A stretch of 64,000 bases of DNA, from assembly GCA_029243485.1 (NCBI GenBank), contig JAQWRY010000086.1, positions 699,517-763,516 on the forward strand, given 5' to 3'. Numbering within the stretch: position 1 is the first letter of the stretch; each line of letters starts with the position of its first letter. The notes under the pieces are model-generated. The model saw only the letters and a list, made by a program, of their open reading frames with translations, did no database searches and was not told where the DNA came from. The position numbers and the translations under genes are program-made. Origin of the DNA: Candidatus Binatia bacterium. GTDB taxonomy: Bacteria > Desulfobacterota > Binatia > UBA12015. Below, one piece after another: positions 9,996-18,541 of this stretch.

Positions 9996-10805
9996 ATGAC
10001 TTCTTCCCTCGCCTGGCTTCTCGCACCCGCGGTCCTGACGGCGGGGTTTTCTCTGCCCCTGGTCGACCGCCTCGTGTTCTTTCCGGATCGCGCGATGCCC
10101 GACACCCCTGCGGGGGTAGAGGACCGCTGGATCACCACGGAGGACGGCATCCGAATCCACGCCTGGTACCTGGCGGCGCCGGAGCCGGATGCGCCCACGG
10201 TTCTGTGGGCGCACGGCAACGGTGGGAACATCGGAGGGCGCTATGAGGTGCAGGCGACGCTCGCGCGGCGGGGTCTGAACGTGCTCGCGTATGACTACCG
10301 CGGGTACGGAAGAAGCGAAGGGAGCCCGAGTGAGGCCGGGGCCTATCTCGACTCCCATGCCGTCTTCGATTCGCTGACGGCATCGGGTGTGCCGGCATCG
10401 GAGATCGTTTGTCTGGGCGAGTCGCTCGGCGGCGCGGTCACCATCGAACTCGCGATGGCGCGGCCGTGCGCCGGTGTCGCCGTGGTCTCGACCTTTACGA
10501 CGATCGCCGACGTGGCGCGCAGCCACTATGGCCCGCTCGCGTTTCTCGCGGCGGGTATCTTCGATTCGAAGGCGCGGGTAGGAGGCCTTAGGGTGCCGTA
10601 CTTCGGCGCCCACGGGGATCGCGATGAAATCGTCGACTTTGCGCTGGGTGAAGCCCTGTTCGTGGCGGCCCCGGAGCCAAAGGAGTTTCTCCGGATCGAC
10701 GGGGCGGGGCATAACGACATCTTCCAGTACCCGCAAGTCGCCGATGGAATCGCGGCGTTCGCCCGTCGGGTCTCCCATATTGCCCGGGAAGAGCCGAGCC
10801 CGTAG
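9996..10805 (+). CDS. Alpha/beta hydrolase (ABHD13/ABHD17-like)
   Basis: A 269-residue alpha/beta hydrolase. The oxyanion region reads WAHGNGGNIGGR, the nucleophile elbow is CLGESLGGA with Ser143, the acid is probably D208 or D210 in GAHGDRDEI, and the base is H239 in DGAGHNDIF. This layout is that of BEM46/ABHD13-like serine hydrolases. A hydrophobic N-terminus (residues 5-22) may anchor it to the inner membrane. Substrate unknown, likely an ester or thioester. It is transcribed divergently from the SGNH gene, and the ferritin-like gene follows 22 bases later on the same strand. Confidence 0.85.
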   Translation: MTSSLAWLLAPAVLTAGFSLPLVDRLVFFPDRAMPDTPAGVEDRWITTEDGIRIHAWYLAAPEPDAPTVLWAHGNGGNIGGRYEVQATLARRGLNVLAYDYRGYGRSEGSPSEAGAYLDSHAVFDSLTASGVPASEIVCLGESLGGAVTIELAMARPCAGVAVVSTFTTIADVARSHYGPLAFLAAGIFDSKARVGGLRVPYFGAHGDRDEIVDFALGEALFVAAPEPKEFLRIDGAGHNDIFQYPQVADGIAAFARRVSHIAREEPSP

Positions 10806-10827
10806 GTTTCAGGGGAAGGAGATTCCT

Positions 10828-11844
10828 ATGGCCGGTACTGCCGTCAATACCCTCGAGGGGCTCGATCGCGAGCTCGAAACCATTCTTACGTCATTCGACA
10901 CGAACTACACCTGGAACTACGCGAGCGTGAAGGATGGCCTCGGCCAGCTCTACGAGAAGGCGAAGCGCGAGCAGTGGAACAGCACGACGCAGCTCGCGTG
11001 GGATACGAACGTCGATCCCGAGAGCGAGATCGTTCCGGATGTCGTAAACCCGCTCAGCGACTACGGTCCGTACAAGAAGCTGAATGTGAAGGAGAAGGGG
11101 CGCCTTCGTCACGCGCAGATCGCATTGCAGCTCTCGCAATTCTTGCACGGGGAGCAGGGCGCGCTGATCGTGGCGTCGCAGCTCGTCGGTGGCGTGCCGT
11201 GGATCGAGGCGAAGTACTATGCGGGCTCCCAGACGATGGACGAAGCGCGCCACGTCGAGGTGTTCAGTCGGTACGTTCGCACGAAGCTCGAGTGGGAATG
11301 GCCGATCAACGACAGCTTGAAGGAACTTCTCGACGCGACGATTCAGGACAGTCGGTGGGACTTCAAGTATCTCGGCATGCAGATCATGATCGAAGGGCTC
11401 GCGATGGCGGCCTTCGGGAACCTGTTTCAGTTGACTCAGGAGCCGCTCCTGAAAGAGCTCCTGCGCTACGTGATGCGGGACGAGGCGCGCCACGTCGCGT
11501 TCGGCGTGCTCTCCCTGCGCAACTACTACGACGACATGCCGGCGAACGAGTTGAAGGACCGTGAGGACTTCATCATCTACTCGTCGGAACTCATGCGTGA
11601 TCGCCTGGTCGGGAAAGAGATCGCGAACGCGATGGGCTGGCCCGTGGATGAGGTGCAGGAACTCGTCTTGAATTCTCCATCCGGCGTGATGTTCCGCAGC
11701 ATGCTCTTTCAGCGGATCGTTCCGAACCTGAAGAAGCTCGGGCTTCTCACGCCACGTGTGCGTGAGGCGTACACGCGTATGGGTCTGATCCAGTTCGAGG
11801 ATTTCGATTCGGATCAGGCCGACCGCGAGCTCGGCTTCCAGTAG
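10828..11844 (+). CDS. Ferritin-like di-iron carboxylate protein
   Basis: A 338-residue, largely helical protein with the two ExxH ligand pairs of the ferritin/ribonucleotide-reductase-R2 superfamily: E139-A-R-H142 in TMDEARHVEVF and E219-A-R-H222 in RDEARHVAFGV. E109 (HGEQ) and E189 (MIEGL) are spaced to supply the remaining ligands. It should bind two iron atoms and activate oxygen, either as an oxygenase or oxidase; the substrate is unknown. It is longer than ferritins and closer in size to R2-like or AurF-like oxygenases. The ATG follows a strong GGGGAAGGAG ribosome site. No signal peptide. The preceding hydrolase may be in the same transcript. Confidence 0.7.
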   Translation: MAGTAVNTLEGLDRELETILTSFDTNYTWNYASVKDGLGQLYEKAKREQWNSTTQLAWDTNVDPESEIVPDVVNPLSDYGPYKKLNVKEKGRLRHAQIALQLSQFLHGEQGALIVASQLVGGVPWIEAKYYAGSQTMDEARHVEVFSRYVRTKLEWEWPINDSLKELLDATIQDSRWDFKYLGMQIMIEGLAMAAFGNLFQLTQEPLLKELLRYVMRDEARHVAFGVLSLRNYYDDMPANELKDREDFIIYSSELMRDRLVGKEIANAMGWPVDEVQELVLNSPSGVMFRSMLFQRIVPNLKKLGLLTPRVREAYTRMGLIQFEDFDSDQADRELGFQ

Positions 11845-11854
11845 GCTTAGGAGC

Positions 11855-12071
11855 TCAGTAGGTGACGCCGGTCTGGGTTGGGTCGTAGTAGACACCTAGC
11901 GCCGTCGTTCCGCCGGAGCTGTCCAGCGAGAATACAACCTGGCCTAAGCCGTCGTAGACGCACACCGTTCGGTGCGGCGTCCGGGTCGAGGTCGGGGGCC
12001 TTGTGCGCGCAGTAGCCGAGCCCGAAGACGACGGCGCACCCAAGCGTGAGCCCAAGGTAGAAGCGTCGCAT
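11855..12071 (-). pseudogene. Small secreted protein gene with a frameshift
   Basis: From the ATG at 12071 the protein begins MRRFYLGLTLGCAVVFGLGY, a signal-peptide-like stretch, and runs to DPDAAPN. The matching end, VYDGLGQVVFSLDSSGG to TGVTY and a stop at 11855, is in a neighbouring frame. The switch falls at about 11975. Joined, the pieces give about 72 residues. No family is recognised. A single-base sequencing error would restore one frame, so this may be a live gene. Confidence 0.35.
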
Positions 12072-12117
12072 CCCGTTCTTCTAGCGGGCTTCCGATCGAT
12101 TGGGATACGGAAGGGGC

Positions 12118-12717
12118 ATGGACGTATTCGAAGCGATGGAGACGTGCCGCGCCATGCGGTACCTGAAGCCGGATCCGGTTCCCGAGGATTCGATTCGCAA
12201 GGTGATCCACGCGGCGACACGCGCCTCGAATCCTGGCAACAGCCAGGGGTGGGAGTTCGTCATTCTCCGAGACCCCGATGCGAAGGCGCGGATCGCAACG
12301 GCCCTGCGCGACGTCATGCATCCGATCATCGACGAGATGGCGGCAGGCGACCCGAGCGCCGGCGGGCGCCGCATGTACGGCAGCGTGAAGCACCTGATGG
12401 ACAGCTTCGAGATGGTTCCGGTCTGGATCTTCGTTTGTGGGCGGGTGGTCTACCCGCGTGAGAACCCCCTCCCGGAACTGGTCCCGGCCGCGGTCTACCC
12501 CGCGTCCCAGAACCTCATCGTCGCGGCGCGGGCTCTGGGGCTGGGCACGACGTTTACGACCTTCCACACGATGGTCGAACCCGTTGTTCGCGAGGTCCTG
12601 GAACTGCCCGACGAACTGAGGCTGGGCGTGATGATCGCGCTGGGGTGGCCTGAGCGGCCCTTCGGCCCCGTCCGCCGGAAGCCGCTCGACGAGGTCCTCC
12701 ACTGGGATCGCTGGTAG
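12118..12717 (+). CDS. Nitroreductase-family FMN oxidoreductase
   Basis: A 199-residue protein of the nitroreductase fold. The N-terminal FMN-binding block is MDVFEAMETCRAMRYLKPD followed by IHAATRASNPGNSQGWEF, and the late block GLGTTFTTFHT and MIALGWPERP match the glycine-rich and C-terminal flavin contacts. Members use FMN and NAD(P)H to reduce nitro groups, quinones or enones; the substrate is not predictable. The ATG at 12118 is preceded by GAAGGGG and starts exactly at the conserved region; an upstream in-frame start at 12100 adds only six residues. It is followed by an acyl-CoA synthetase on the same strand 122 bases on. Confidence 0.85.
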   Translation: MDVFEAMETCRAMRYLKPDPVPEDSIRKVIHAATRASNPGNSQGWEFVILRDPDAKARIATALRDVMHPIIDEMAAGDPSAGGRRMYGSVKHLMDSFEMVPVWIFVCGRVVYPRENPLPELVPAAVYPASQNLIVAARALGLGTTFTTFHTMVEPVVREVLELPDELRLGVMIALGWPERPFGPVRRKPLDEVLHWDRW

Positions 12718-12839
12718 CCCCGCGCCCGGTAGTGGCTCGCGTGCCCCTATCGTGCACATCACAAGCCCACGCCTCGGAGTCGGGCCTGCCCAGCGGGGGG
12801 TGGCTCGACACGGGGGTCGGTCCTGATTAGACCACGGGC

Positions 12840-14456
12840 ATGAGTTTACGAGGCACCGGTCAGGGCGGCCCCATCATCAGGGCGGCTGAAGTCGTAACGG
12901 TTCTAAGCGGAGCGGGTTTCTTCAGCCCGAGCTTCCTGCGCGGCGTCGCCGCCGGTTCGAAGAAATTCGGGACGACGACGGCCGGCGGGTTCTACGGCAG
13001 TGCCCTGCGGAATCCCGACGGGATCGGTCTCATCGACGATGCCGGTTCGCTCACGTTCGGGGAGGTCGATCAGCAGTCCAACGCGATTGCACGTGCGCTG
13101 CGAGAGGTGGGGGTGAAGCCCGGCGACGGGGTCGGCCTCTTCGCTCGGAATCATCGTGGTTTCGTTCGGGCGCAGGGCGCTCTCGAGAAGCTCGGTGCCA
13201 ACACGCTTTTGCTGAACACGGGTTTCGCCGCACCCCAGCTTCGCGAAGTCTGCGAACGCGAAGGCACTCGGGTCATTCTTTACGACGAGGAGTTCCGTTC
13301 GGTCGTCGAAGAAGGGACGCCCGATGTCACTCGCTTCGTCACGTACAATGACTCGGAGTCGCCCGAGACCACGCTGGATCAGCTCATCGCCTCGCACGAC
13401 GGCTCGGAGATCGACGCTCCGCCGAAGCCGGGTCGCACGACGATCCTCACGTCCGGCACGACGGGCACGCCGAAGGGGGCTCGGCGTGAGGCGAAGGCCC
13501 AGAGCCTGGATGCCCTGATCGGGCTCATGGGGCGCATCCCGATGTGGGTCGGAATGCGGACGCTCGTTGCGGCACCTACGTTCCACTCCTGGGGCGGCGT
13601 GCATCTCCTGACGGGCTCGAACATCGGCGCGACGATCTGCTTGCGTCGACGCTTTGACCCGGAAGACACCCTGAAGACGATCTCGGAGCTCAAACCCGAA
13701 GGTCTGATCGTCGTCCCGGTGATGATGCAGCGAATCCTCGAGCTCGGCCCGGATGTCATCAAGAAGTACGACACGTCGTCGTTGAAGATCGTCGCTGCGA
13801 GCGGCTCGGCCCTGCCGGGCGAGCTCGCGCTCCGCTGGATGGACACGTTCGGGGACAACGTTTTCAACCTCTACGGCTCGACCGAGGTTGCGCACGCTTC
13901 GATCGCGATGCCGGACGAGCTCCGCTCGGCGCCGGGCACCGCGGGTCGCCCGCCGCGAGGCGTCGTCGTGCGGCTCTTCGACGAGAACGGCAAGGAAGTG
14001 CCTCAGGGCTCGACCGGGAGGATCTTCGTCGGCAACGACAACCAGTTCGACGGCTACACTGGCGGTGGGAACAAGGAGTTCATCGACGGGCTGATGTCGA
14101 GCGGCGACGTCGGTCACTTCGATGAGAACGGCCTCTTGTTCGTCGATGGTCGCGATGACGACATGATCATCTCCGGCGGTGAGAACGTCTTCCCGCGTGA
14201 GGTCGAAGATCTCCTCGCCAATCACGATGCGGTCGTCGAGGCTGCGGTCATTGGTGTCCCGGATCCCGAATTCGGTCAGCGCCTCAAAGGCTTTGTGGTT
14301 CTGAAGGATGGCGGCGGCGCGGACGAATCGATCCTTAAGGACTACGTGAAGACGAACCTGGCCCGGTACAAGGTGCCGCGCGAGATCGTCTTCCTCGACG
14401 CGCTCCCGCGAAATCCGACGGGCAAGGTCCTGAAGCGGCAGCTGATCGAGGAGTGA
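12840..14456 (+). CDS. AMP-binding acyl-CoA synthetase (long-chain type)
   Basis: A 538-residue ANL-superfamily ligase. The P-loop is TILTSGTTGTPKGARR (about residue 201), the adenine motif is FNLYGSTEVAHASIA, the hinge region follows DGRDDDMIISGGENVFP, and the catalytic lysine is in NPTGKVLKRQLIEE at the C-terminus. It should activate a carboxylic acid with ATP and transfer it to CoA; the pocket sequence does not fix the chain length. The N-terminal 30 residues are hydrophobic and might associate with membrane. Its stop overlaps the start of a small conserved protein (GTGA), so the two are translationally coupled. Confidence 0.9.
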   Translation: MSLRGTGQGGPIIRAAEVVTVLSGAGFFSPSFLRGVAAGSKKFGTTTAGGFYGSALRNPDGIGLIDDAGSLTFGEVDQQSNAIARALREVGVKPGDGVGLFARNHRGFVRAQGALEKLGANTLLLNTGFAAPQLREVCEREGTRVILYDEEFRSVVEEGTPDVTRFVTYNDSESPETTLDQLIASHDGSEIDAPPKPGRTTILTSGTTGTPKGARREAKAQSLDALIGLMGRIPMWVGMRTLVAAPTFHSWGGVHLLTGSNIGATICLRRRFDPEDTLKTISELKPEGLIVVPVMMQRILELGPDVIKKYDTSSLKIVAASGSALPGELALRWMDTFGDNVFNLYGSTEVAHASIAMPDELRSAPGTAGRPPRGVVVRLFDENGKEVPQGSTGRIFVGNDNQFDGYTGGGNKEFIDGLMSSGDVGHFDENGLLFVDGRDDDMIISGGENVFPREVEDLLANHDAVVEAAVIGVPDPEFGQRLKGFVVLKDGGGADESILKDYVKTNLARYKVPREIVFLDALPRNPTGKVLKRQLIEE

Positions 14457-14707
14457 AGCACATTTCAGAGCCGCGGCTCGGCCAACTGGAGCCACTGTTG
14501 GTTGCACTTCGGAAGGTTGATGGCCTCACCGAGAAGAAGCGGGGCGTCTTCTATCGGAAGTCTCATGCGTTCCTCCATTTCCATGAAGATCCGGCCGGCT
14601 TGTTCGCGGACGTGCGGCTCGACGCAGCGGAGTTCGCCCGCTTCGACGTGCCCAAGCGCCGGGGGCAGAATCGGCTCGTCTCGAGGGTCCGTGCGGCGCT
14701 CCCCTGA
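14453..14707 (+). CDS. Small conserved hypothetical protein
   Basis: An 84-residue protein beginning at a GTG that overlaps the stop of the acyl-CoA synthetase. The core SHAFLHFHEDPAGLFADVR, then a DVPKRRGQNRLVSRVRA tail, looks like a folded domain with a charged surface. The sequence looks conserved to me, but I cannot name its family. No signal peptide. Coupling to the synthetase suggests a linked role, which is inference only. Confidence 0.65.
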   Translation: MKHISEPRLGQLEPLLVALRKVDGLTEKKRGVFYRKSHAFLHFHEDPAGLFADVRLDAAEFARFDVPKRRGQNRLVSRVRAALP

Positions 14708-14762
14708 GGTTTCCGAGCGCGGCTTTCGCACCGCCTTTGGGAAACACGTGTTTCGGAGGAGA

Positions 14763-16037
14763 ATGGGAACCGTGGGGGAGGCGGGCGGTCTGAGGCGGGG
14801 GGCGTGGCATGCGCTCGTGGTCGTTGCGTTCGGGCTTTGCACGACCCCGGCGTACGCCCATTTCCTCGACCGGTTCCTGCCGTTTTCTCCCGAGCAGTCC
14901 GACCAGTGTGCGTCGGGTGATTGGGCCGGGCACCGAAATCGTCTCTACGACGCCGGCGTCAATCTGACGGGCGACTACGCCGCGTCGTTCCTCGGGAATC
15001 CCGTCGGCGGGCAGGCTCGTGGGTTCGCCTACGCGGGCATGTTCACGCTCGGGGTCGACTTCGACCTCGAGAAGCTCGTCGGTTTCACTGGTTCGAGCGT
15101 CTACACGTCGCTTGCGTGGGCGACGGGGCGAAGTCTGTCGACCGAGTACATCGGCAACGACTTCGCGGCATCGACGATCTTCGGGGGAGACTCGTTGCGG
15201 CTCTACCGGATGTACGTGCAGCAGAAGGTGTTCGACGGCGACGTCGTCTTCCGCGCCGGCCGGATCGTGACCGGAAACGACTTCGCGGTTTCGCCCCTCT
15301 ACAACGTGTTCCTGAGTCTCTCGATGAACGGGAATCCGGTCAGCCTTCTCTTGAACGACTCGGCGTTTCAGGCGATCCCGCTCGCGGCGTGGGGAGCGCG
15401 GGTGGCTTACGCGCACGGCGACTCCGGCTGGTACGCACGCTTCGGAGCCTACAATGGCTCCGCCCGAGAACTCGGTCTCGGTTCGGCGCACGGGGTTGAT
15501 TTCGGTTTCGATCCCGCCGTCAGCACACTGCTCATCGGGGAGAGCGGCGTGAAGGTTCCGGCGGCGACGGGCGCGCTCGCGGGCCAGTACCGAATCGGCG
15601 GTTACTTCGACACCGGTGCGCTGCCGACGCTGGCCGATCCCGATGAGACTGGGCACGGGCTGTACACGGTCTACGCGCTCGTCGATCAGCAGCTCACGCA
15701 ACACGAGAATTGCGATGATCCCGCGCGGGGCCTTTCGGCCTTCGCCGCCTTCGCCGCTGCACCACGGCAGGAGCTGAGTCTGATCTCGTACTTCGGTGCG
15801 GCCGGGCTCGTCTACAAGGGCCTGATCGACGGGCGAGGCGACGACCAACTCGGGATCAATCTCGCGTACGGGGCGATTAGCTCCGCCTCCGAGGGCAGCT
15901 ACGAGATGGCGACCGAACTCACCTACGTCGTCGCGGTCACCCCTTGGATGACCGTGCAGCCCGACGTCCAGGTAATCGTGCACCCCGGGATCCCCACGAC
16001 CCTCGTCGTGGGGGGCGCGATCAACATGGGTTTCTAG
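14763..16037 (+). CDS. OprB-type carbohydrate-selective porin
   Basis: A 424-residue outer-membrane protein. A signal peptide ends near TPAYA-HF (about residue 34). The mature part shows the OprB signature: an early DWAGHRNRLYDAGVNLTGDY, then FTLGVDFDLEKLVGFTG, the motif FRAGRIVTGNDFA, and repeated amphipathic strands to a C-terminal aromatic Phe (NMGF), typical of outer-membrane barrels. OprB porins pass sugars or other small solutes. The ATG at 14763 is preceded by CGGAGGAGA, a good ribosome site, and starts the signal peptide. The longer upstream frame overlaps the preceding gene and is not used. Confidence 0.8.
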   Translation: MGTVGEAGGLRRGAWHALVVVAFGLCTTPAYAHFLDRFLPFSPEQSDQCASGDWAGHRNRLYDAGVNLTGDYAASFLGNPVGGQARGFAYAGMFTLGVDFDLEKLVGFTGSSVYTSLAWATGRSLSTEYIGNDFAASTIFGGDSLRLYRMYVQQKVFDGDVVFRAGRIVTGNDFAVSPLYNVFLSLSMNGNPVSLLLNDSAFQAIPLAAWGARVAYAHGDSGWYARFGAYNGSARELGLGSAHGVDFGFDPAVSTLLIGESGVKVPAATGALAGQYRIGGYFDTGALPTLADPDETGHGLYTVYALVDQQLTQHENCDDPARGLSAFAAFAAAPRQELSLISYFGAAGLVYKGLIDGRGDDQLGINLAYGAISSASEGSYEMATELTYVVAVTPWMTVQPDVQVIVHPGIPTTLVVGGAINMGF

Positions 16038-16044
16038 ACGGCCC

Positions 16045-16143
16045 CTGATCGCGCAGGGTGTCGGAGATCGTGAGCCCCGCGGGGTCGTCCGCTGTGTGCT
16101 GGATTCGACGGCCAGACGAGATCCTGCGCGTCGCCCGGTTCAG
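16045..16143 (-). pseudogene. Flagellin N-terminal relic
   Basis: On the minus strand 33 codons read LNRATRRISSGRRIQHTADD followed by PAGLTISDTLRDQ. This matches the D0/D1 helix of bacterial flagellins, where RxSSGxRIxxAADDxAGLxISxxLRxQ is near-universal. Flanking residues in the same frame do not extend the match, and there is no flagellin C-terminus, so it is a fragment. It lies in the 313-base gap between the porin and the TenA-like gene. FliA and FlgM are encoded at 32.4-33.7 kb, but no other flagellar gene is in view. Confidence 0.45.
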
Positions 16144-16350
16144 ATCGATTTGGCCCGCTTCGAGGACAACTCGCTCGAGACGCTGTTCACCAGCCCGTTC
16201 GTACCAACCGTGGTAAGCGATCTCGACGGGGTTCACTCCCTGTTGAAGGAAGGCCCGTGGGGCTTCAGCGGAACCAGGCTCGAATAGTCGTCTCTCCCTC
16301 GCGTCTCACTCAATGAAGGCAGTGAGAAAGAGGAAAGAGAGGACAGAGTC

Positions 16351-17070
16351 ATGGCAGATGCAGCAACACTGGTGGCGCAGGTGCGCCGGGAAGTCGAACC
16401 GACCGAGGTCGGAATCACGCAGCACCCGTACATCGAAACCGTCTCCTCGGGTCGTGCGACCATCGAGGGGCTGAGAGCGCTGCCCGGCCACCAGTATCAC
16501 GTCATGCAGAGCATGATCCGCTCGTCCGAGCGGCTGGTCGAACGGTTCGGCGACACGGAGAACGGCCCCTTCTTCCGGCGACGTCTCGAAGGTGCGAAAG
16601 CCGCCGCCGAAGAACTGCCGGACTTCGCCAAGGCGCTCGGAATGTCGGAGGCCGACCTTCGAAGCTTTGAGCCGCGCCGCGGCGGGTTCACCTACGCCAC
16701 TTACTTTGCCTGGCTGGCGGAGCAGGGCACCGCCGCCGAGGTCGCGATCGTGTCGCTCGTGAACCTCCCCGTGTGGGGCGCAGCGTGCGGTCGATTGAGC
16801 CGCGGGCTCTACGCCTTCTACGGCCTCGGCCCGAAGGACACGCGGGTGCTGAGTCGGTTCGCAGCGATGCCGACCTCGTCCGATGAGATGCAACGCATCG
16901 TCCAGGACGGATTGGATGAGGGCGTCGCACCAAAAGCTCTCGCCCGCGCCGCTCGTCTCGTGGAAGAGTACGAGAAGGAGTTCTGGGACGCCCTGGCCGA
17001 AGTGGACGATGCCTACCGAGCCTGGCCGCCGGCAGCCCAGGCCGCGCAGGTCGAACACGCGGCCGCCTGA
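16351..17070 (+). CDS. TenA/heme-oxygenase-fold protein
   Basis: A 239-residue all-helical protein that I assign to the TenA/PqqC heme-oxygenase-like superfamily by its length and layout: an N-terminal region VEPTEVGITQHPYIETVSSG, a helix LRALPGHQYHVMQSMIRSSE, and a late LARAARLVEEYEKEFWDAL. TenA proteins salvage thiamine or act in PQQ-like chemistry; without catalytic-site confirmation, the reaction is unknown. The ATG follows GGAAAGAGAGGA. It is flanked by unrelated genes, so context gives no function. Confidence 0.55.
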   Translation: MADAATLVAQVRREVEPTEVGITQHPYIETVSSGRATIEGLRALPGHQYHVMQSMIRSSERLVERFGDTENGPFFRRRLEGAKAAAEELPDFAKALGMSEADLRSFEPRRGGFTYATYFAWLAEQGTAAEVAIVSLVNLPVWGAACGRLSRGLYAFYGLGPKDTRVLSRFAAMPTSSDEMQRIVQDGLDEGVAPKALARAARLVEEYEKEFWDALAEVDDAYRAWPPAAQAAQVEHAAA

Positions 17071-17104
17071 TCGCGGCGCCGGGGTGCTCGGGTCGACCGG
17101 GGCT

Positions 17105-18346
17105 TCAGCTCAGGTCGACCCGCACGATCGTCCCACCGCCGGGTCTCTCGAGGCAGAGCGCGTCGCCTCCGTGGTGGCGAGCGATCTCCCGCACGAGGGC
17201 GAGGCCCAGGCCGACGCCTCCGTCGCGTCCCTCGGAGTGATCCGCGCTTCGGTAGAACGCTTCGAAGATTCGTTCGCGATCTTCGGGGCGGACCCCCGGG
17301 CCGCGGTCGGCGATTTCGATGCGTCCACCGCGTTGTCCGAGAGTGTGAACGGACGCCTCGATCTTCGAACCGCCGCCGTGTCGCTGTGCATTCTGTAGGA
17401 GGTTGCGAATCAGCCGCCGCAACAGCCGGGGGTCGCCCTGGACGACGGTGGTCTCCCCGCTCGTGTTCGCATCGAGGTGCGCGCCCTCCTCGGCGAGGAT
17501 GCCGAGAAGTTCGACGGGTTCGCGTGGCTTCGCCGGGGCGCCTTCGAGCTGCGCCGTTTGCAGAAGATCTTCGATGACCTCGTCGAGCTCCCCGATGTCG
17601 GCTGCGGCCTCGTCGCGGAGCCCGGGTGAGGCCCTGGCCGATAGTAGTTCGACGGCGACGCGCAGTCGGGCCAGGGGTGTGCGCAGTTCGTGGGAGGCGC
17701 TCGCGAGCATCCGTCGCTGTGTCCCAACGAGGCTATCGATCCGCTCGGCAGCGTTGTTGAAGCTCGTTGCGAGTTCGGCGACTTCGTCGCGTCCTTCGAC
17801 GGCCACGCGGGCGGATAGGTCGCCTGCGCCCAGTTTCTCGACCCCGGCGCGCAGTCGTTCCAGCCGCCGGGTGATCCGGCGCGAGAGGGGAAGGGCCCCG
17901 AGCGCGACGATACCCGCGAAGACCAGGAGGCCGACCGGCCAACGGTAGGAGCTGCGAAAGTCGTCGTGGCGCAGGGAGAGCGCGAGCCAACGTCCGTCCT
18001 CGAGCCGCACGGCGAGCCCTGGTGGCCCGGGGCGGCGGATCCAGTGGGCGGGCCCGCGGTCCGTCACGGGGGGGCCGACCTGTTCGCCTGTGGAGGCGAG
18101 GGCCGTGCCATCGGCGGTCCAGATCGTCGCATCGAGTCCCAGCCGGTCTGCCTGCTGGTCGAGGCTCTGCTGCAGTTCGGGGCCGGTCGCCGGCAGCTCG
18201 CCGGCTACCATCCGGGCGGCCGCGGTGATCGGACGCGGGGGCGGTCGGCGAGACCGGTAGACCCAATCGGGAATCACCGCCACGGCGATCAGGAGCAGGG
18301 TGATCGCGACGAACGCGAAGTAGATCTGGTGGTAGAGGCGCCTCAT
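17105..18346 (-). CDS. Two-component sensor histidine kinase
   Basis: A 413-residue membrane sensor kinase. Transmembrane helices are at about residues 7-28 and 137-155, with a periplasmic sensor region of about 105 residues between. A HAMP domain follows (ending SFNNAAERIDSLV), then the phosphoacceptor block SASHELRTPLARLR with H219, the N box NLLQNAQRHGG, the G1 box DRGPGV and the G2 box GGVGLGLALV. The start at 18346 overlaps the stop of a response-regulator remnant (ATGA), the usual regulator-kinase order. Because the regulator is truncated, the kinase may now lack its partner or use one elsewhere. The signal is unknown; a CpxP-like remnant just upstream suggests envelope stress or metal sensing. 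Confidence 0.9.
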   Translation of the reverse strand: MRRLYHQIYFAFVAITLLLIAVAVIPDWVYRSRRPPPRPITAAARMVAGELPATGPELQQSLDQQADRLGLDATIWTADGTALASTGEQVGPPVTDRGPAHWIRRPGPPGLAVRLEDGRWLALSLRHDDFRSSYRWPVGLLVFAGIVALGALPLSRRITRRLERLRAGVEKLGAGDLSARVAVEGRDEVAELATSFNNAAERIDSLVGTQRRMLASASHELRTPLARLRVAVELLSARASPGLRDEAAADIGELDEVIEDLLQTAQLEGAPAKPREPVELLGILAEEGAHLDANTSGETTVVQGDPRLLRRLIRNLLQNAQRHGGGSKIEASVHTLGQRGGRIEIADRGPGVRPEDRERIFEAFYRSADHSEGRDGGVGLGLALVREIARHHGGDALCLERPGGGTIVRVDLS

Positions 18347-18519
18347 TTGGTCAGTCCTGCGCTCGCCCCGATCCCCGCCCTTGTGCCGCGGCGGGCGAGG
18401 TCCAGTCTGCCCGCCGCTTCGCCGCGCCGTTCGACTTCGAGGCCATTCTCCCCGAGGCACGTTTGGAGCATTCCGGCGAGACGCAAGTCTTCCTCGATCA
18501 GCAGGATTCGCTCGGTCAC
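18343..18519 (-). pseudogene. Response-regulator stub coupled to the kinase
   Basis: A 58-codon frame starts at a GTG at 18519: TERILLIEEDLRLAGMLQTC followed by LGENGLEVERRGEAAGRLDL. This is the first 45 or so residues of a receiver domain, with the acidic pair (E-E-D) that binds magnesium. The phosphoacceptor Asp, the rest of the receiver and the DNA-binding domain are missing. The frame closes with a short unrelated-looking tail and a TGA that overlaps the ATG of the kinase. It looks like an internal deletion of an OmpR-type regulator of about 225 residues that kept the translational junction. Confidence 0.6.
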
Positions 18520-18541
18520 CGGTTGCTCATGCCACGGACGC

